From NCBI RefSeq assembly GCF_030270585.1, contig NZ_BSYI01000003.1, positions 162,730-226,729 on the forward strand: DNA of 64,000 nucleotides, in the 5' to 3' direction. Each line of letters opens with the position of its first letter. Position 1 is the stretch's first letter. The position numbers were made by a program, and so were the translations under genes. The stretch comes from Paralimibaculum aggregatum. GTDB lineage: Bacteria > Pseudomonadota > Alphaproteobacteria > Rhodobacterales > Rhodobacteraceae. Of this stretch, positions 37,720 to 47,039 are shown one piece after another. A model generated the notes under the pieces. The model did not search any database and was not told where the DNA came from. It was given only the letters and a program-made list of their open reading frames with translations.

Positions 37720-40227
37720 ATGAAGACCCATGCCCGTGCTGTCGTCGTCGGCGGCGGTGCCGTCGGCACCTCGATCGCCTATCACCTGGCAAAGGCCGGC
37801 TGGACCGACACGGTGCTGCTCGAGCGCGACGAGCTGACGAGCGGTTCGACCTGGCATGCCGCGGGGCTGCTGCCGCTGTTCAACATGTCCTATGCGGTGA
37901 GCCACATCCACGACCACTCGGTGAAGCTCTACAAGGCGCTCGAGGCGGAGACCGGGCTCAATGCCGGCTTCTCGGTGGTGGGCAACCTGCGCATGGCACA
38001 GACCAAGGAGCGCATGGACGAATACATGCTCTACGCCTCCACCGCGGAGACCATGGGCATTCCCTTCGAATGGCTGAGCCCGGCCGAGATCAAGGAGCGC
38101 TGGCCGCTGGTGCGCACCGAGGACCTGCTCGGCGCGGTCTACCACCCGACCGACGGTTACATCAATCCGGCCGACGTGACCCAGGCGCTGGCCAAGGGCG
38201 CACGCCAGCGCGGGGTCGAGATCGTCCGCAAGGCGCAGGTCGATGCCTTCCGCCGCGAGGGCGGGGAATGGATCGTCTCCGGCCGCATCATGGGCGAGAA
38301 GGGCGGCAACCTGATCGCCACCGAGGAGCAGTTCGAGATCCGCTGCGAGGTGGTGGTGACCGCCACCGGCAACCACGCCCAGCGCACCGCCGCGATGGTC
38401 GGCTGCTACATCCCGGCGATCCCGGTGGAGCACCAGTATATCGTCACCGAGCCGGACCAGGCGCTGGTCGACTGGCGCAAGGCCGGCAACCCCGAGCACC
38501 CGGTGCTGCGCGATGCCGATGCCAAGTGGTATGTCCGCGAGGAGCGCGGCGGCTGGATCCTGGGGCCCTACGAGCGGAACGCCCCGGCGCGCTTCATCCA
38601 CGGCGTGCCGGACAGTTTCCGCGCCGATCTCTTCCAGCTCGATCTCGAGCGCATCGAGGAGGAATATGCCTCGATGCTGCACCGCGTCCCCTCCACCGAG
38701 AACTGCGGGCTGAAGGACGATTTCAACGGCCCGATCTGCTACACGCCGGACGGCAACCCGCTGGTCGGCCCGGCGCCGGGGGTGGAGAACTTCTATTTCG
38801 CCGAGGGCTTCTCCTTCGGCATCACCGCCGCCGGCGGCACCGGGCACTATCTCGCGCAGGTGATCACCGAGGGCGAGGCGGAGATCGACATGTGGTCGCT
38901 CGACCCGCGCCGCTATGGCCGCTGGGTCAACCGCGAATACGCCGCGCGGAAGAACGAGGAGGCCTACGAGCACGTCTTCATCCTGCACCACCCGGACGAG
39001 GAGCGCCCGGCCGTGCGCCCGCTGCGCACCGCGCCGAGCTATGACCGGATGAAGGCGCAGGGCGCGCAGTTCGGCCAGGTGAACGGCTGGGAACGGCCCA
39101 ACTATTTCGCCCCCGCGGGCTTCGACGACCACGGCGCGCGCAGCTTCCGCCGCGGTGGCTGGTGGCAATATGCCGAGGCCGAGGCGAAGGCGGTGCGCGA
39201 GGGGGTGGGGCTGTTCGATGCCACCGCCTTCACCAAGCACATGGTGAAGGGGCCGGGCGCCACCGCCTTCCTCGACTGGCTCACCTGCAACCGGCTGCCC
39301 AAGGTCGGCCGCATCAACCTGACCTACGGGCTCACCGATGCCGGCACGGTGCGCACCGAGTTCACCATCGTGCGGCTGGCGGAGGACGAATACTATGTCG
39401 TCACCGCCGGCGCGGCGCAGCTCTACGACAGCGACTACATGGTGAAGATGGCCGAGGCGAAGCGCGGCGAGCTGGGCTGGATCGAGGTGCAGGACGTCAC
39501 CACGCAATGGGGCGTCTTCGCCGTGGCCGGGCCGAAGAGCCGCGAGCTGCTGCGCCCGCTGCTGGTCGATGCCGATCCGGCCAGCGCGCTCTCCAACAGG
39601 CGCTTCCCCTGGCTCTCGATGCGCCGGATCGACCTCGGCGCGGTGCCGGTGTTGGGCATCCGGGTGGCCTATACGGGCGAGCTCGGCTGGGAGCTGCACC
39701 ACCCGATCGAGATGCAGAACCATCTCTTCGACCGGCTGATGGAGGCGGGCGAGGGCGTCGGCCTCAAGCTCTGCGGCGCGCGGGCACAGAACTGGCTGCG
39801 GCAGGAGAAGTCCTACCGCGCCTTCGGCTCGGATCTCGGGCGCGACGCGACGCCGCTCGAGAGCGGGCTCGACCGCTTCGTCGACATGACCAAGGCGTTC
39901 AAGGGCAAGGCGGCGATGGAGGCCACCGGCATCCGTGCGAAATGCGTCACGGTGCTGATCGACGGGCCGGCGGATGCCGATCCCTGGGGCCGCGAGGCGC
40001 TGCTGGCCGATGACGGCAAGGGCGGGCTGCGCAAGGTCGGCCGGCTGACCTCGGGCGGCTGGTCGGTGGCGATGGGCAGGCAGATCGGCATCGGCTATGT
40101 CGAGCCCGGTTTCGCCGCGGAGGGGCAGAAGCTTCGCCTGCGCATGTTTCGCGAGCTCTACGATGCCGAGGTGGTGCCGGAGAGCCCCTATGATCCGGGC
40201 AACGCGAAGATCCGCATCGACGGCTGA
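37720..40227 (+). CDS. FAD-dependent demethylating dehydrogenase with GcvT domain (dimethylglycine/sarcosine dehydrogenase type)
   Basis: The 835-aa protein has an N-terminal DAO-type FAD domain with VVVGGGAVGTSIAYHLAKAG and the covalent flavin-type His in STWHAAGLLPLFN. A linker and a C-terminal aminomethyltransferase (GcvT) domain follow (residues ~430-835; VGLFDATAFTKHMVKGPGA, YTGELGWELHHP, RQEKSYRAFGSDLG). Such enzymes oxidise N-methyl groups and pass the one-carbon unit to tetrahydrofolate. Dimethylglycine, sarcosine or 4-methylaminobutanoate are possible substrates; the sequence alone does not decide. The start at 37720 (MKTHARAVVVG) is preceded by CGGGAGACAC. It is divergent from the dioxygenase gene. 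Confidence 0.88.
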   Translation: MKTHARAVVVGGGAVGTSIAYHLAKAGWTDTVLLERDELTSGSTWHAAGLLPLFNMSYAVSHIHDHSVKLYKALEAETGLNAGFSVVGNLRMAQTKERMDEYMLYASTAETMGIPFEWLSPAEIKERWPLVRTEDLLGAVYHPTDGYINPADVTQALAKGARQRGVEIVRKAQVDAFRREGGEWIVSGRIMGEKGGNLIATEEQFEIRCEVVVTATGNHAQRTAAMVGCYIPAIPVEHQYIVTEPDQALVDWRKAGNPEHPVLRDADAKWYVREERGGWILGPYERNAPARFIHGVPDSFRADLFQLDLERIEEEYASMLHRVPSTENCGLKDDFNGPICYTPDGNPLVGPAPGVENFYFAEGFSFGITAAGGTGHYLAQVITEGEAEIDMWSLDPRRYGRWVNREYAARKNEEAYEHVFILHHPDEERPAVRPLRTAPSYDRMKAQGAQFGQVNGWERPNYFAPAGFDDHGARSFRRGGWWQYAEAEAKAVREGVGLFDATAFTKHMVKGPGATAFLDWLTCNRLPKVGRINLTYGLTDAGTVRTEFTIVRLAEDEYYVVTAGAAQLYDSDYMVKMAEAKRGELGWIEVQDVTTQWGVFAVAGPKSRELLRPLLVDADPASALSNRRFPWLSMRRIDLGAVPVLGIRVAYTGELGWELHHPIEMQNHLFDRLMEAGEGVGLKLCGARAQNWLRQEKSYRAFGSDLGRDATPLESGLDRFVDMTKAFKGKAAMEATGIRAKCVTVLIDGPADADPWGREALLADDGKGGLRKVGRLTSGGWSVAMGRQIGIGYVEPGFAAEGQKLRLRMFRELYDAEVVPESPYDPGNAKIRIDG

Positions 40228-40329
40228 GGCCGGGGCGGGGCTTTCCCGGCCCTTCGGGGCAAGACGCCGGTGCGGCCAGGGGCGGCGCCGGCGTTTCTCG
40301 TCAGGCGCGGGCCGGGCCGGCCCTGCCGG

Positions 40330-40632
40330 TCACCGGACCGCGCGGTCGATGCTGTCGGCCGCGTCGTCGGCGGCATCGGCGGTCGCGTCGCCGGCGTCCT
40401 CGATCGCATCGGCGGTGTCCTCGGCAGCCTCCTCGGCCGCGCTGTCGGCGCCGTCGGCGGCGTCGGAGATGGCATCGCCCGCCGCATCGCCGGCCTGCTC
40501 GACTGCCTGCCCGGCAGTATCGAGCGCTTTACCGGCATCCGACTGCCCGGCTTCGGCGAGGTAGATCGCGGCGCCCGTCCCCAGGGCGGCAACGGCAGCG
40601 ACGGCAATGATGACCTTGCTGTTCGTGTTCAT
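40330..40632 (-). CDS. Small exported or membrane-anchored Ala/Asp-rich repeat protein
   Basis: I recognise no family. The 100-aa product has an N-terminal hydrophobic segment (VIIAVAAVAALGTGAAIYLA), then a long amphipathic Ala/Asp/Glu-rich stretch with short repeats of the type D-A-A-x-x-A (for example DAAGDAISDAADGADSA). It has no Cys and almost no aromatics after residue 25. It should form a single long acidic helix, like LEA or apolipoprotein-like helices. The RBS GAGGAAGCC and the convergent position after the dehydrogenase support a real gene. Confidence 0.65.
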   Translation of the reverse strand: MNTNSKVIIAVAAVAALGTGAAIYLAEAGQSDAGKALDTAGQAVEQAGDAAGDAISDAADGADSAAEEAAEDTADAIEDAGDATADAADDAADSIDRAVR

Positions 40633-40905
40633 GGCTTCCTCCTCGACAAGTGGTCGATGCCGGGGAGGTAGGTGACGTGAACGGGGAGTCCAGTCCCTCA
40701 CGAAAATGAAAACCCAGGGCGGCGGCTTGCCTTCGTGACCGAAAGTCCTACTGCGCGGGCGGGCGCGCCATTTCGTTTTCTGTTCTGGCCCGCACGGCTT
40801 CCGGGACTGACGGGCCGGCGGCATATACGGCCGCCCGCGCGACCCCCGCCGCACGTGATTGCAGCGTGACTTTCCGGATCGCCGGCAGGATCTGCCGCCG
40901 CGCCG

Positions 40906-41295
40906 TCAGCTCAGCTTCTGCCGATGTGTCCGGGCGCTCAGCGACATGGTGCGGGCGACGGCGGCAGCGTCCTCGTACTGCTTCTTCTCGTCGCCTTCCT
41001 TGGTCTTGGCCTGCTTGGTCAGCTCGCCATGGGTCTTGGTTCCGGCGGTGTCGATGCTCCCGAGCGCGGTCACGACCTTCTTCAGCTCGGTCGCGGCGGT
41101 GCTGTAGACATCGCGGGCGCCCTCGAGTTTCGAGACCTTGAAGTCCGGCAGCTTGGCGAGGACCATGATGTCCTTCTTGGTGGCCGTCTCGTAGGCCTTG
41201 AGCGCGTTGGTGAGATCCGCGCCCTTGTAGCTCTTGGGCTTGGCCGCGTTCCAGGTGGCGACCTTCAGCGAGGTGTCGACGACGGTGGCTCCCAT
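40906..41295 (-). CDS. Hypothetical cytoplasmic helical protein, 129 aa
   Basis: I do not recognise this protein. It has no signal peptide and is Lys/Ala/Thr-rich, with helical segments (LTNALKAYETATKKDIMVLAK, TELKKVVTALGSI, DEKKQYEDAAAVARTMSLS). Its lysine content is unusual for this GC-rich neighbourhood and argues that it is not a frame shadow. The RBS GGGAGTCTGCC precedes the ATG at 41295. The gap of 273 bp downstream has no other clear gene. Confidence 0.62.
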   Translation of the reverse strand: MGATVVDTSLKVATWNAAKPKSYKGADLTNALKAYETATKKDIMVLAKLPDFKVSKLEGARDVYSTAATELKKVVTALGSIDTAGTKTHGELTKQAKTKEGDEKKQYEDAAAVARTMSLSARTHRQKLS

Positions 41296-41399
41296 GGCAG
41301 ACTCCCGGGTTGATATCTGCTCGGCAGTCTACACCAGAAGCCTGCCGCCGGGGGAACGATCCTGCCGCAGCGTCGCCCGATCGGCGGAGCCGTGCCGCT

Positions 41400-42086
41400 T
41401 CAGACGCGCCGCCGCGCGAGAAGCCCGAGCCCGCCGAGCCCGCCGAGCAGCAGGAACAGGCTGGCCGGAATCGGAACCTCCGTTCCCTCGGCACCTTCCG
41501 AACCCTCGCCGCCGCTGCCCTCGCCGTCGAGATCCTCGGCCTGGACGACGAGCCGGAACATGAAGATCGTGTCCAGCGCTCCGTCATCGAACTCGCCGAT
41601 GGTGATTCGGGCGGAATAGGGGGCGAGCAGCTCCGTGGTGACCGCCGGGGCAGTGCCGCGGCCGGCGGGGTGATCGTCCTCGTCGATCCGGAAGCCGACA
41701 TACTCGATTTCGAGGATCTCGCCGAGGATCGGGCTGCTGATCACGTCGGAGAAGTCGAAGTTGGTCAGGAAGTGGACGGTCTCCGGGAAATCGGCGTTCC
41801 CGTCCGGGCTGGCCTCTTCGTCGAAACGGTAGATGATCTCGAGACCCTGCGGGCCGATCATGTCGATGCCGACAACGGGCGACTCGGGGTCGGACTCGAT
41901 CAGATGGTCGGGGCCGCTGCAATCTGCCGTCAGCGAGGCCACGGGCCTGTCCGTGCCTCCGACCGTTGCGGTCCAGTCGTAATCCGCACCGCACAGATCC
42001 GCCCGTGCATCCGGCGCCGCCACGGACAACATGAGCCCTGCGGCCACGGCGATTCCCGAGCCAGTCGACATGAAGTTCAGCTGCAT
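41400..42086 (-). CDS. Secreted protein with PEP/VPLPA-CTERM-like sorting tail, second copy
   Basis: The 228-aa product has a signal peptide (GSGIAVAAGLMLSVAAPDARA), a beta-rich middle with two Cys near the start (LCGAD, ADCSGP), a Gly/Glu-rich linker (DGEGSGGEGSEGAEGTE) and the tail VPIPASLFLLLGGLGGLGLLARRRV. This tail is the proline motif plus hydrophobic helix plus arginine cluster of CTERM sorting signals. It is similar in plan but not in body sequence to 21312-21995. An alternative start is the Met six residues downstream (42071). The processing enzyme is not in the window. Confidence 0.8.
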   Translation of the reverse strand: MQLNFMSTGSGIAVAAGLMLSVAAPDARADLCGADYDWTATVGGTDRPVASLTADCSGPDHLIESDPESPVVGIDMIGPQGLEIIYRFDEEASPDGNADFPETVHFLTNFDFSDVISSPILGEILEIEYVGFRIDEDDHPAGRGTAPAVTTELLAPYSARITIGEFDDGALDTIFMFRLVVQAEDLDGEGSGGEGSEGAEGTEVPIPASLFLLLGGLGGLGLLARRRV

Positions 42087-42222
42087 CGCATCCACCCTCG
42101 AATACTCCGGGTCTCCCCGGTCCCAAGCCTGACGCTCCCCCCCACGGCGCACGCTGCACGGCAACGTTACCTCAAGTTGTACCGATTTGAAATGCTCAAT
42201 GCAGGGAGGTGCGCGGCGGCGG

Positions 42223-43404
42223 TCACTCGAGGAGCTGCCGGACCGCGCCCTCGACGGCTTCGCCGGTGGATTTCAGGTCCTTGCCTGCCTGGTCCACCGC
42301 CGCCGCGGCATCGTCGGCGATCTGGCTGCCGATCTCCGAGCCCTGCCTGGCGGTGGCGTCGATGGCGGCCGAGCCCTCGGTGACGATCTGGTCGGCCTGG
42401 CGCTCGAGCAGCGAGCGGTCGTCGGCGGCCGGGGCGGGCCGCGGGATCGGCACGCGGATGGTCTCGCCGGGCTGCGCGAAGCGGGCCACCGGCAGCGGGC
42501 TCACCTCCACCGCGGCCGCGCTCTCGACGAAGCTGACCGAGACCGTCGGGTCCCCCGGCAGGCCGGCATAGACCACGCGCGCCGCGCCGCCCGCCTTGGC
42601 AGGGGGCATCAGCGGCCCGATCGAGCCGACCGAGACCATGTCGCCCGGTGCGAGCACCACGCCCTGGCGCATCAGCCAGAGCAGGCTGTTGACCGGGTGG
42701 CCGAGCACCGAGGCGCCCTTTGCCTCGGCGATGGTGGCGCCCGAGGCATCCTCCACGCGCACCGTCATCTCCGCCAGCGCGGCGACGAGATCGACCCCGG
42801 CGGCCTGCGCTTCGGCCACCACCAGCGGCGCGCCGAGCACGCCGAGCCGCGCGCCGACATTGCCCGCGGTGAGCGTCACGCCGGTGATCGGCTCGCCCTC
42901 GGCCACGGCGAGGTCCGGCAGCTCGAGGAACGGCCGGATCGCCGCAAGATGCGCCAGCGCGCCGGGGATGTCGGTGGCCTCGTTGATCGCCGCATCGCCG
43001 ACCACGAGGATCAGGTCCGCCTCGAAGAGCGGGCGGGCGCCGAAGGCCAGCGGCACCGCGGCGCCGTTCTCGAGCAGCATGTTGCGCAGGAGCACGCCGC
43101 GCACCGGTTCCGCCACGCCGAAGCGCTCCTGCGCCGCCGGCGAGGTGAGCCCGGCCTTGTGGCCGATGATGCCGCCGAGCTCCGGTGCCAGCGCGGCGAC
43201 GAGCCTGCCCTGCGTGCAGAGCGCATCGGCCATGCTGCCGCCGGCGCCGAGCGCCTTGGTCGGGAGCCCGGCCCGCCAGTCGGAGAGATAGGCGGCGATC
43301 TCGCCGTCGCTGGCGCAGGCGGCGAAGGCCGGGCCGGTGCCGAGGGCGGTGCCGGCGGCGAGGATGGCGGCGAGGGCCGCGGCGGAGAGGCGGATGCGGG
43401 GCAT
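42223..43404 (-). CDS. Secreted fumarylacetoacetase/2-keto-4-pentenoate hydratase-like protein
   Basis: The 393-aa protein has a signal peptide (LSAAALAAILAAGTALGTGPAFA). A domain like 2-keto-4-pentenoate hydratase follows at residues ~30-270 (GHKAGLTSPAAQERFGVAEPVRGVLL; FEADLILVVGD; LTAGNVGARLGVLGAPL; GHPVNSLLWL). This fold is normally cytoplasmic; here it is exported, with a ~120-residue C-terminal extension ending in a helical region (ADQIVTEGSAAIDATARQGS). Whether metal binding is retained is unclear. The RBS lies within GGAGAT.. before the ATG at 43404. Its catalytic role in the periplasm is unknown. Confidence 0.78.
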   Translation of the reverse strand: MPRIRLSAAALAAILAAGTALGTGPAFAACASDGEIAAYLSDWRAGLPTKALGAGGSMADALCTQGRLVAALAPELGGIIGHKAGLTSPAAQERFGVAEPVRGVLLRNMLLENGAAVPLAFGARPLFEADLILVVGDAAINEATDIPGALAHLAAIRPFLELPDLAVAEGEPITGVTLTAGNVGARLGVLGAPLVVAEAQAAGVDLVAALAEMTVRVEDASGATIAEAKGASVLGHPVNSLLWLMRQGVVLAPGDMVSVGSIGPLMPPAKAGGAARVVYAGLPGDPTVSVSFVESAAAVEVSPLPVARFAQPGETIRVPIPRPAPAADDRSLLERQADQIVTEGSAAIDATARQGSEIGSQIADDAAAAVDQAGKDLKSTGEAVEGAVRQLLE

Positions 43405-43509
43405 GGGGATCTCCTTCGATCTCGGCAGGCGGCGGGCCGGGACAGGCGCCGCACTGCTTGTCCCCGAGTCCACTCCCTCCGGCCTCCCCGGTCAAGCCGC
43501 CTTGGTGCC

Positions 43510-44610
43510 TCAGCCCGGCCCCGGAGCCTCGTCGCGCGCCCGGTCGAGGCGGCTCGACAGCCAGGCGGCGAAGAGCGGCAGCGCCACCAGGATGAAGCCG
43601 ATCCGCACCACGTGGTGCAGCGCGACGAAGCCCGGATCGGCGTCGATCGCCAGCGCGATGAGGCTCATCTCCGCCACCCCGCCGGGGGCGTAGGCGAGCA
43701 GCGCCGCGAGATAGTCGATGCCGGTCAGCGCCGCCACCGCCCAGGCGAAGACCGCGGTGACCGCCATCAGCACCAGCGTGCCGCCGAGGGTCGCCAGCGC
43801 CACCGCCAGCCAGGTCGAGAGCTTCAGCCCGTGGAAGCGGCAGCCGATCGAGGAGCCGGTGACCACCAGCGCGATCTCCACCAGCCAGTGGGGCAGGGCG
43901 CCTTCCACCAGGCCGGTCATGCGCAGCACGGCGCTCGCGAAGATCGGGCCGATCAGGAACGGGATCGGCAGGCCGAGCCGGTCCATCGCCCACATCGTCG
44001 CCAGCGCCGCGGGCACCAGGATCGCGATGCCCTCCCAGCCGATCGGCGCGCGGGCCGAGAGCAGCTCCTCAGAGGGCGGTGTGAAGCCGAGCAGCCCGAA
44101 GGCGACGATCGGGGCGGCGAAGATCACGATGGCGATGCGCAGCGACTGCGACAGCGCCACCGCGCGGTCGTCGCCGCCGAAGGCCTCGGCCAGCAGCACC
44201 ACCGCCGTCAGCCCGCCCGGGATCGCCGAGCAGACCGCGGTCATCACCGGCTGGCGGATCAGCCAGTGGTAGTAGAGATAGGCCACCCATCCCGCCACCG
44301 GCACATAGAGGATCGCCCCGGCGATGGTGGCCGGCCAGCGCGAGAGCTCCGCCAGCCCGATGCCGTCGAAGCTCTCGCCGAGGAAGAGCCCGATCAGGAA
44401 CATGAAGTTGGCCCGCAGCCAGAGCGGAACCGCCACCGGCGCGCCGGCCAGCGAGGCGATCATGCAGGCGAAGAGCGCGCCGAGCATCCAGGCCAGCGGT
44501 ACCTCCGCCCAGGCCGCCAGCGCGCCGCCCAGCCCGCCGACCAGGAGGCCGAGCGCGAGGCGCCTCAGCACCTCCGGCCGGAGCCGCTCGGCCCAGCGGC
44601 TGGCGCTCAT
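43510..44610 (-). CDS. AbrB-duplication family membrane transporter
   Basis: The 366-aa protein has about ten hydrophobic segments arranged as a repeated unit typical of the Gneg_AbrB_dup family (TIGR03082; some members were labelled ammonia monooxygenase): [19 protein letters not shown]...[11 protein letters not shown] and later [16 protein letters not shown]. The substrate is not established. Its start overlaps the hisI stop by 4 bp (ATGA), so it is translated with hisI. Confidence 0.88.
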   Translation of the reverse strand: MSASRWAERLRPEVLRRLALGLLVGGLGGALAAWAEVPLAWMLGALFACMIASLAGAPVAVPLWLRANFMFLIGLFLGESFDGIGLAELSRWPATIAGAILYVPVAGWVAYLYYHWLIRQPVMTAVCSAIPGGLTAVVLLAEAFGGDDRAVALSQSLRIAIVIFAAPIVAFGLLGFTPPSEELLSARAPIGWEGIAILVPAALATMWAMDRLGLPIPFLIGPIFASAVLRMTGLVEGALPHWLVEIALVVTGSSIGCRFHGLKLSTWLAVALATLGGTLVLMAVTAVFAWAVAALTGIDYLAALLAYAPGGVAEMSLIALAIDADPGFVALHHVVRIGFILVALPLFAAWLSSRLDRARDEAPGPG

Positions 44611-44984
44611 GCCGTCTCCCCGGCCGGCGGCGCGATGATCTCGACCTCCGTGCCCGCGTGCACCGCGGTGTAGAAGCAGCTTCGGCGGCCGGTATGGCAG
44701 GCGGGGCCGGTCTGCTCGACCAGCACCAGCAGCGCGTCGCGGTCGCAGTCGAGGCGCATCTCCACCAGCCGCTGGATGTGGCCGGAGGTGTCGCCCTTGC
44801 GCCAGAGCTCGCCGCGCGAGCGCGACCAGTAGGTGACCCGGCCCGTGGCCAGCGTCGCCGCCACCGCCTCGGCGTTCATCCAGGCAAGCATCAGCACGGT
44901 GCCGTCGGTGGCATCCTGGGCGATGGCGGGGATCAGCCCCGCCTCGTTGTAGCGCAGCGTGGCGGGGTCGAAAGGCGTGGTCAT
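44607..44984 (-). CDS. hisI: Phosphoribosyl-AMP cyclohydrolase
   Basis: HisI opens the adenine ring of phosphoribosyl-AMP in histidine synthesis. The 125-aa product is full length, with [38 protein letters not shown] and the metal-binding cysteines in [10 protein letters not shown] and [10 protein letters not shown]. The start at 44984 ([13 protein letters not shown]) has RBS GGAG; a longer frame is open upstream but unconserved. It precedes the AbrB-like gene and is divergent from the scaffold gene at 45061. Confidence 0.96.
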   Translation of the reverse strand: MTTPFDPATLRYNEAGLIPAIAQDATDGTVLMLAWMNAEAVAATLATGRVTYWSRSRGELWRKGDTSGHIQRLVEMRLDCDRDALLVLVEQTGPACHTGRRSCFYTAVHAGTEVEIIAPPAGETA

Positions 44985-45060
44985 CGGGAGGCTCCTTTGC
45001 AGAAGGCGCTCTTTTACCCCGCCGGGTGCCACGCTATCTAGGGGGTCGGGAGGGCCGATC

Positions 45061-45537
45061 ATGACCACAGCCGAGACCAAGCCCCGCGCGTCTGCCGATG
45101 GCGACCTGATGAAGCTCTATTCGCAGCGCATACTGGCGCTTGCGGCGAGCATTCCGCATGCGCGGCGGCTCGAGGCGCCCGGCGGCACGGCGATGAAGCG
45201 CTCTCCGCTCTGCGGCTCCACGGTGACGGTGGATCTCAGCCTCGATGATGGCCGGGTGGCGGCGTTCGGCCAGGACGTGAAGGCCTGCGCGCTCGGCCAG
45301 GCCTCGGCGGCGGTGCTCGGCCGCTCGGTGATCGGCCTGAGTCGCGCGGAGATCGAGGCCGGCCGCGAGGCGCTGCGCCAGCTCATAAAGGAGGACGGGC
45401 CGGAGCCGGCAGTTCCCTTCGCCGATCTCGAGGCGCTGCGCCCGGCGCGGGATTATCGAAACCGCCACGCCTCGATCCTGCTTGCCTGGGATGCGACCCT
45501 CGCGGCCATCGATGCGGCCGACGAAGCGGCGGGTTGA
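45061..45537 (+). CDS. NifU/IscU-like iron-sulfur scaffold paralogue
   Basis: The 158-aa protein fits the NifU N-terminal/IscU fold: [31 protein letters not shown] (Cys51) and [14 protein letters not shown] (Cys76). Where IscU has its third ligand Cys (HCS), this protein reads RHASILLAW, with Ala137, and the Asp after the first Cys is Ser. It may bind a cluster differently or not at all. Such two-Cys members occur in Alphaproteobacteria. The start at 45061 is used (Met17 at 45109 is an alternative). The gene stands alone, divergent from hisI. Confidence 0.85.
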   Translation: MTTAETKPRASADGDLMKLYSQRILALAASIPHARRLEAPGGTAMKRSPLCGSTVTVDLSLDDGRVAAFGQDVKACALGQASAAVLGRSVIGLSRAEIEAGREALRQLIKEDGPEPAVPFADLEALRPARDYRNRHASILLAWDATLAAIDAADEAAG

Positions 45538-45691
45538 CCTTCTCGCATTCTGCGAATCCCGGCCGACGCCGCGCCGCTAGGGTGCGGCTGCGCGACAAAT
45601 CCTGCATTTGCCCGAGACCCGCGGTGCGATTCGCTCCGGACACGGGGGCATGACTGCCTGAAGGGGAAATAAGGCGCAAATTTGTCGAAAA

Positions 45692-45709
45692 ATTGAACGT
45701 AAGTTCAAT
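45692..45709. promoter_or_regulatory. Perfect interrupted palindrome, possible operator
   Basis: ATTGAAC-GTAA-GTTCAAT is an inverted repeat with 7-bp arms in an AT-rich stretch of the 540-bp gap 45538-46077. It is typical of a TetR/MarR/LuxR-size dimer site. No gene begins within 350 bp on the plus strand. Confidence 0.4.
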
Positions 45710-45852
45710 ATTGATACTTTGCTGCACCGCCCCCGAGTGCCGTATTTCTGCCACGCGCAAATGACCGCACTCGCCATTCCTCCCGGAAGAAACGGGTTGG
45801 GAATCGAAAAAATCTCAACGCCTTACACGGCTTAAGTCATTTGGTGCCTTGA

Positions 45853-45893
45853 TTGGCGATGCTCGTGCACCCTGCATCGCGTTTGGCGATGCA
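45853..45893. promoter_or_regulatory. Overlapping direct and inverted repeats upstream of the hexapeptide-repeat gene
   Basis: TTGGCGATGC occurs at 45853-45862 and 45883-45892, 30 bp apart. The second copy pairs with TGCATCGC to form TGCATCGC-GTTTG-GCGATGCA (45873-45893). The cluster lies ~185 bp before the gene at 46078. The rest of the gap (45538-46077) is AT-richer than its surroundings and I see no credible gene in it. Confidence 0.4.
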
Positions 45894-46077
45894 AATTGCG
45901 AATATGGCGGGAAACTGTTGCACTTTCAAAAAATTGCCTTCATTCCGGTGTATGGAGAAGTGTGGGTGAGAAGGGTGGTAACGTTTTCTTCCCTTGTTGC
46001 GTGACAGAAGAAACGCGGCCTGGCCGGTTCATAGTTTGGGGTGAAATCGAACACGGCGCGGGAAACGGGGTGAAGCT

Positions 46078-46794
46078 ATGTCATATTATTCAGAGATCGA
46101 AGTCGATCTTGACCGTCTCGACCGGTGCGAAGCGTTTCGGACCGCGCGCAACACCATCAGGCCCGGCTTTGTCATGCGCCGGGCGAACGATCCGGAATTC
46201 ATTGCCTACCGGCAATATATCGCCGAGATCGAACGCTATACCGAAAACGAGGACGCGATGCGCGCCATCGCGCGGGAGCCGATGCTGAAGATCGCCTTCT
46301 TCCGCACCTTCGGCTATCGCGGCGAGGTCGAGTTCACGCTGATGCCGGAGGTCTGGCTCCGGGATCTGCCCCTGCTGGTGATCGGGCGCGATGCCCATCT
46401 CGGCTACGGCATGATCCTCGGCACCGGGCAGGTGAGCCAGGACGGCAGCGGCGTGCGGCTGCGGCCCATCGCCATCGGCGCGCGGAGCTTCTGCAACCAG
46501 CATGCGGTGATCGAGGGCGGCACGGTGATCGGCGACGATTGCCTGGTGGGTATCGGCAGCTCCATCGGCGAGGCCTGCCGGATCTCCGACCGGGCGCAGA
46601 TCGGCGATTGCGCGCGGCTCGGCCACGAGGTGGCGATCGGCGAGCGCACGGTGATCGGCCACAATGCCCGCATCGGCAACGGCTCGGTGATCGACCCGGA
46701 CCTGCGGGTCGGGGATGGCGCGCGGATCCCGCCGCAGCACCGGCTGACCTCGGCGGGGCTGTTTCCGCTGCTGGCGGGCCGGCTCGCGGCCTGA
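46078..46794 (+). CDS. Left-handed beta-helix hexapeptide-repeat protein
   Basis: The 238-aa protein has an N-terminal mostly helical part (residues 1-90; YSEIEVDLDRLDRCEAFRTAR). From about residue 120 it has hexapeptide repeats of the LbetaH fold (IAIGARSFCNQHAVIEGGTVIGDDCLVGIGSSIGEACRISDRAQIG and on), as in acyltransferases and gamma-carbonic anhydrases. I see no clear catalytic His/Cys set assigning it to a known enzyme. The ATG follows GGGGTGAAGCT. The 540-bp AT-richer upstream gap with palindromes suggests regulated expression. Confidence 0.75.
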   Translation: MSYYSEIEVDLDRLDRCEAFRTARNTIRPGFVMRRANDPEFIAYRQYIAEIERYTENEDAMRAIAREPMLKIAFFRTFGYRGEVEFTLMPEVWLRDLPLLVIGRDAHLGYGMILGTGQVSQDGSGVRLRPIAIGARSFCNQHAVIEGGTVIGDDCLVGIGSSIGEACRISDRAQIGDCARLGHEVAIGERTVIGHNARIGNGSVIDPDLRVGDGARIPPQHRLTSAGLFPLLAGRLAA

Positions 46795-47039
46795 GCCGCT
46801 CCGGGCCGTGCGCGGCCCGAACTGAAGGCGGCCCCCGGGCCGCCTGCCACCGGCGGTAAAGCCGATTGTCCCCAGGTTGACCGCTTGCGGCGCATTGACG
46901 CGGAGATCGCGCAATCGCCGCAAAAAGCCGTTGCCCGCGGGTATCCTCGAGGCGTATCGGAGCCGGCGCAGACCATTCATATTGCGGTGCAGCATGAACC
47001 GTGGTACTGCGGCTCGACCGATCTCAGAGGAGTAGCCCC

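Noticed and set aside
45383..45777. Small minus-strand frames in the 45.5-46.1 kb gap
   Set aside because: They lack ribosome binding sites and recognisable features and partly overlap the scaffold gene.
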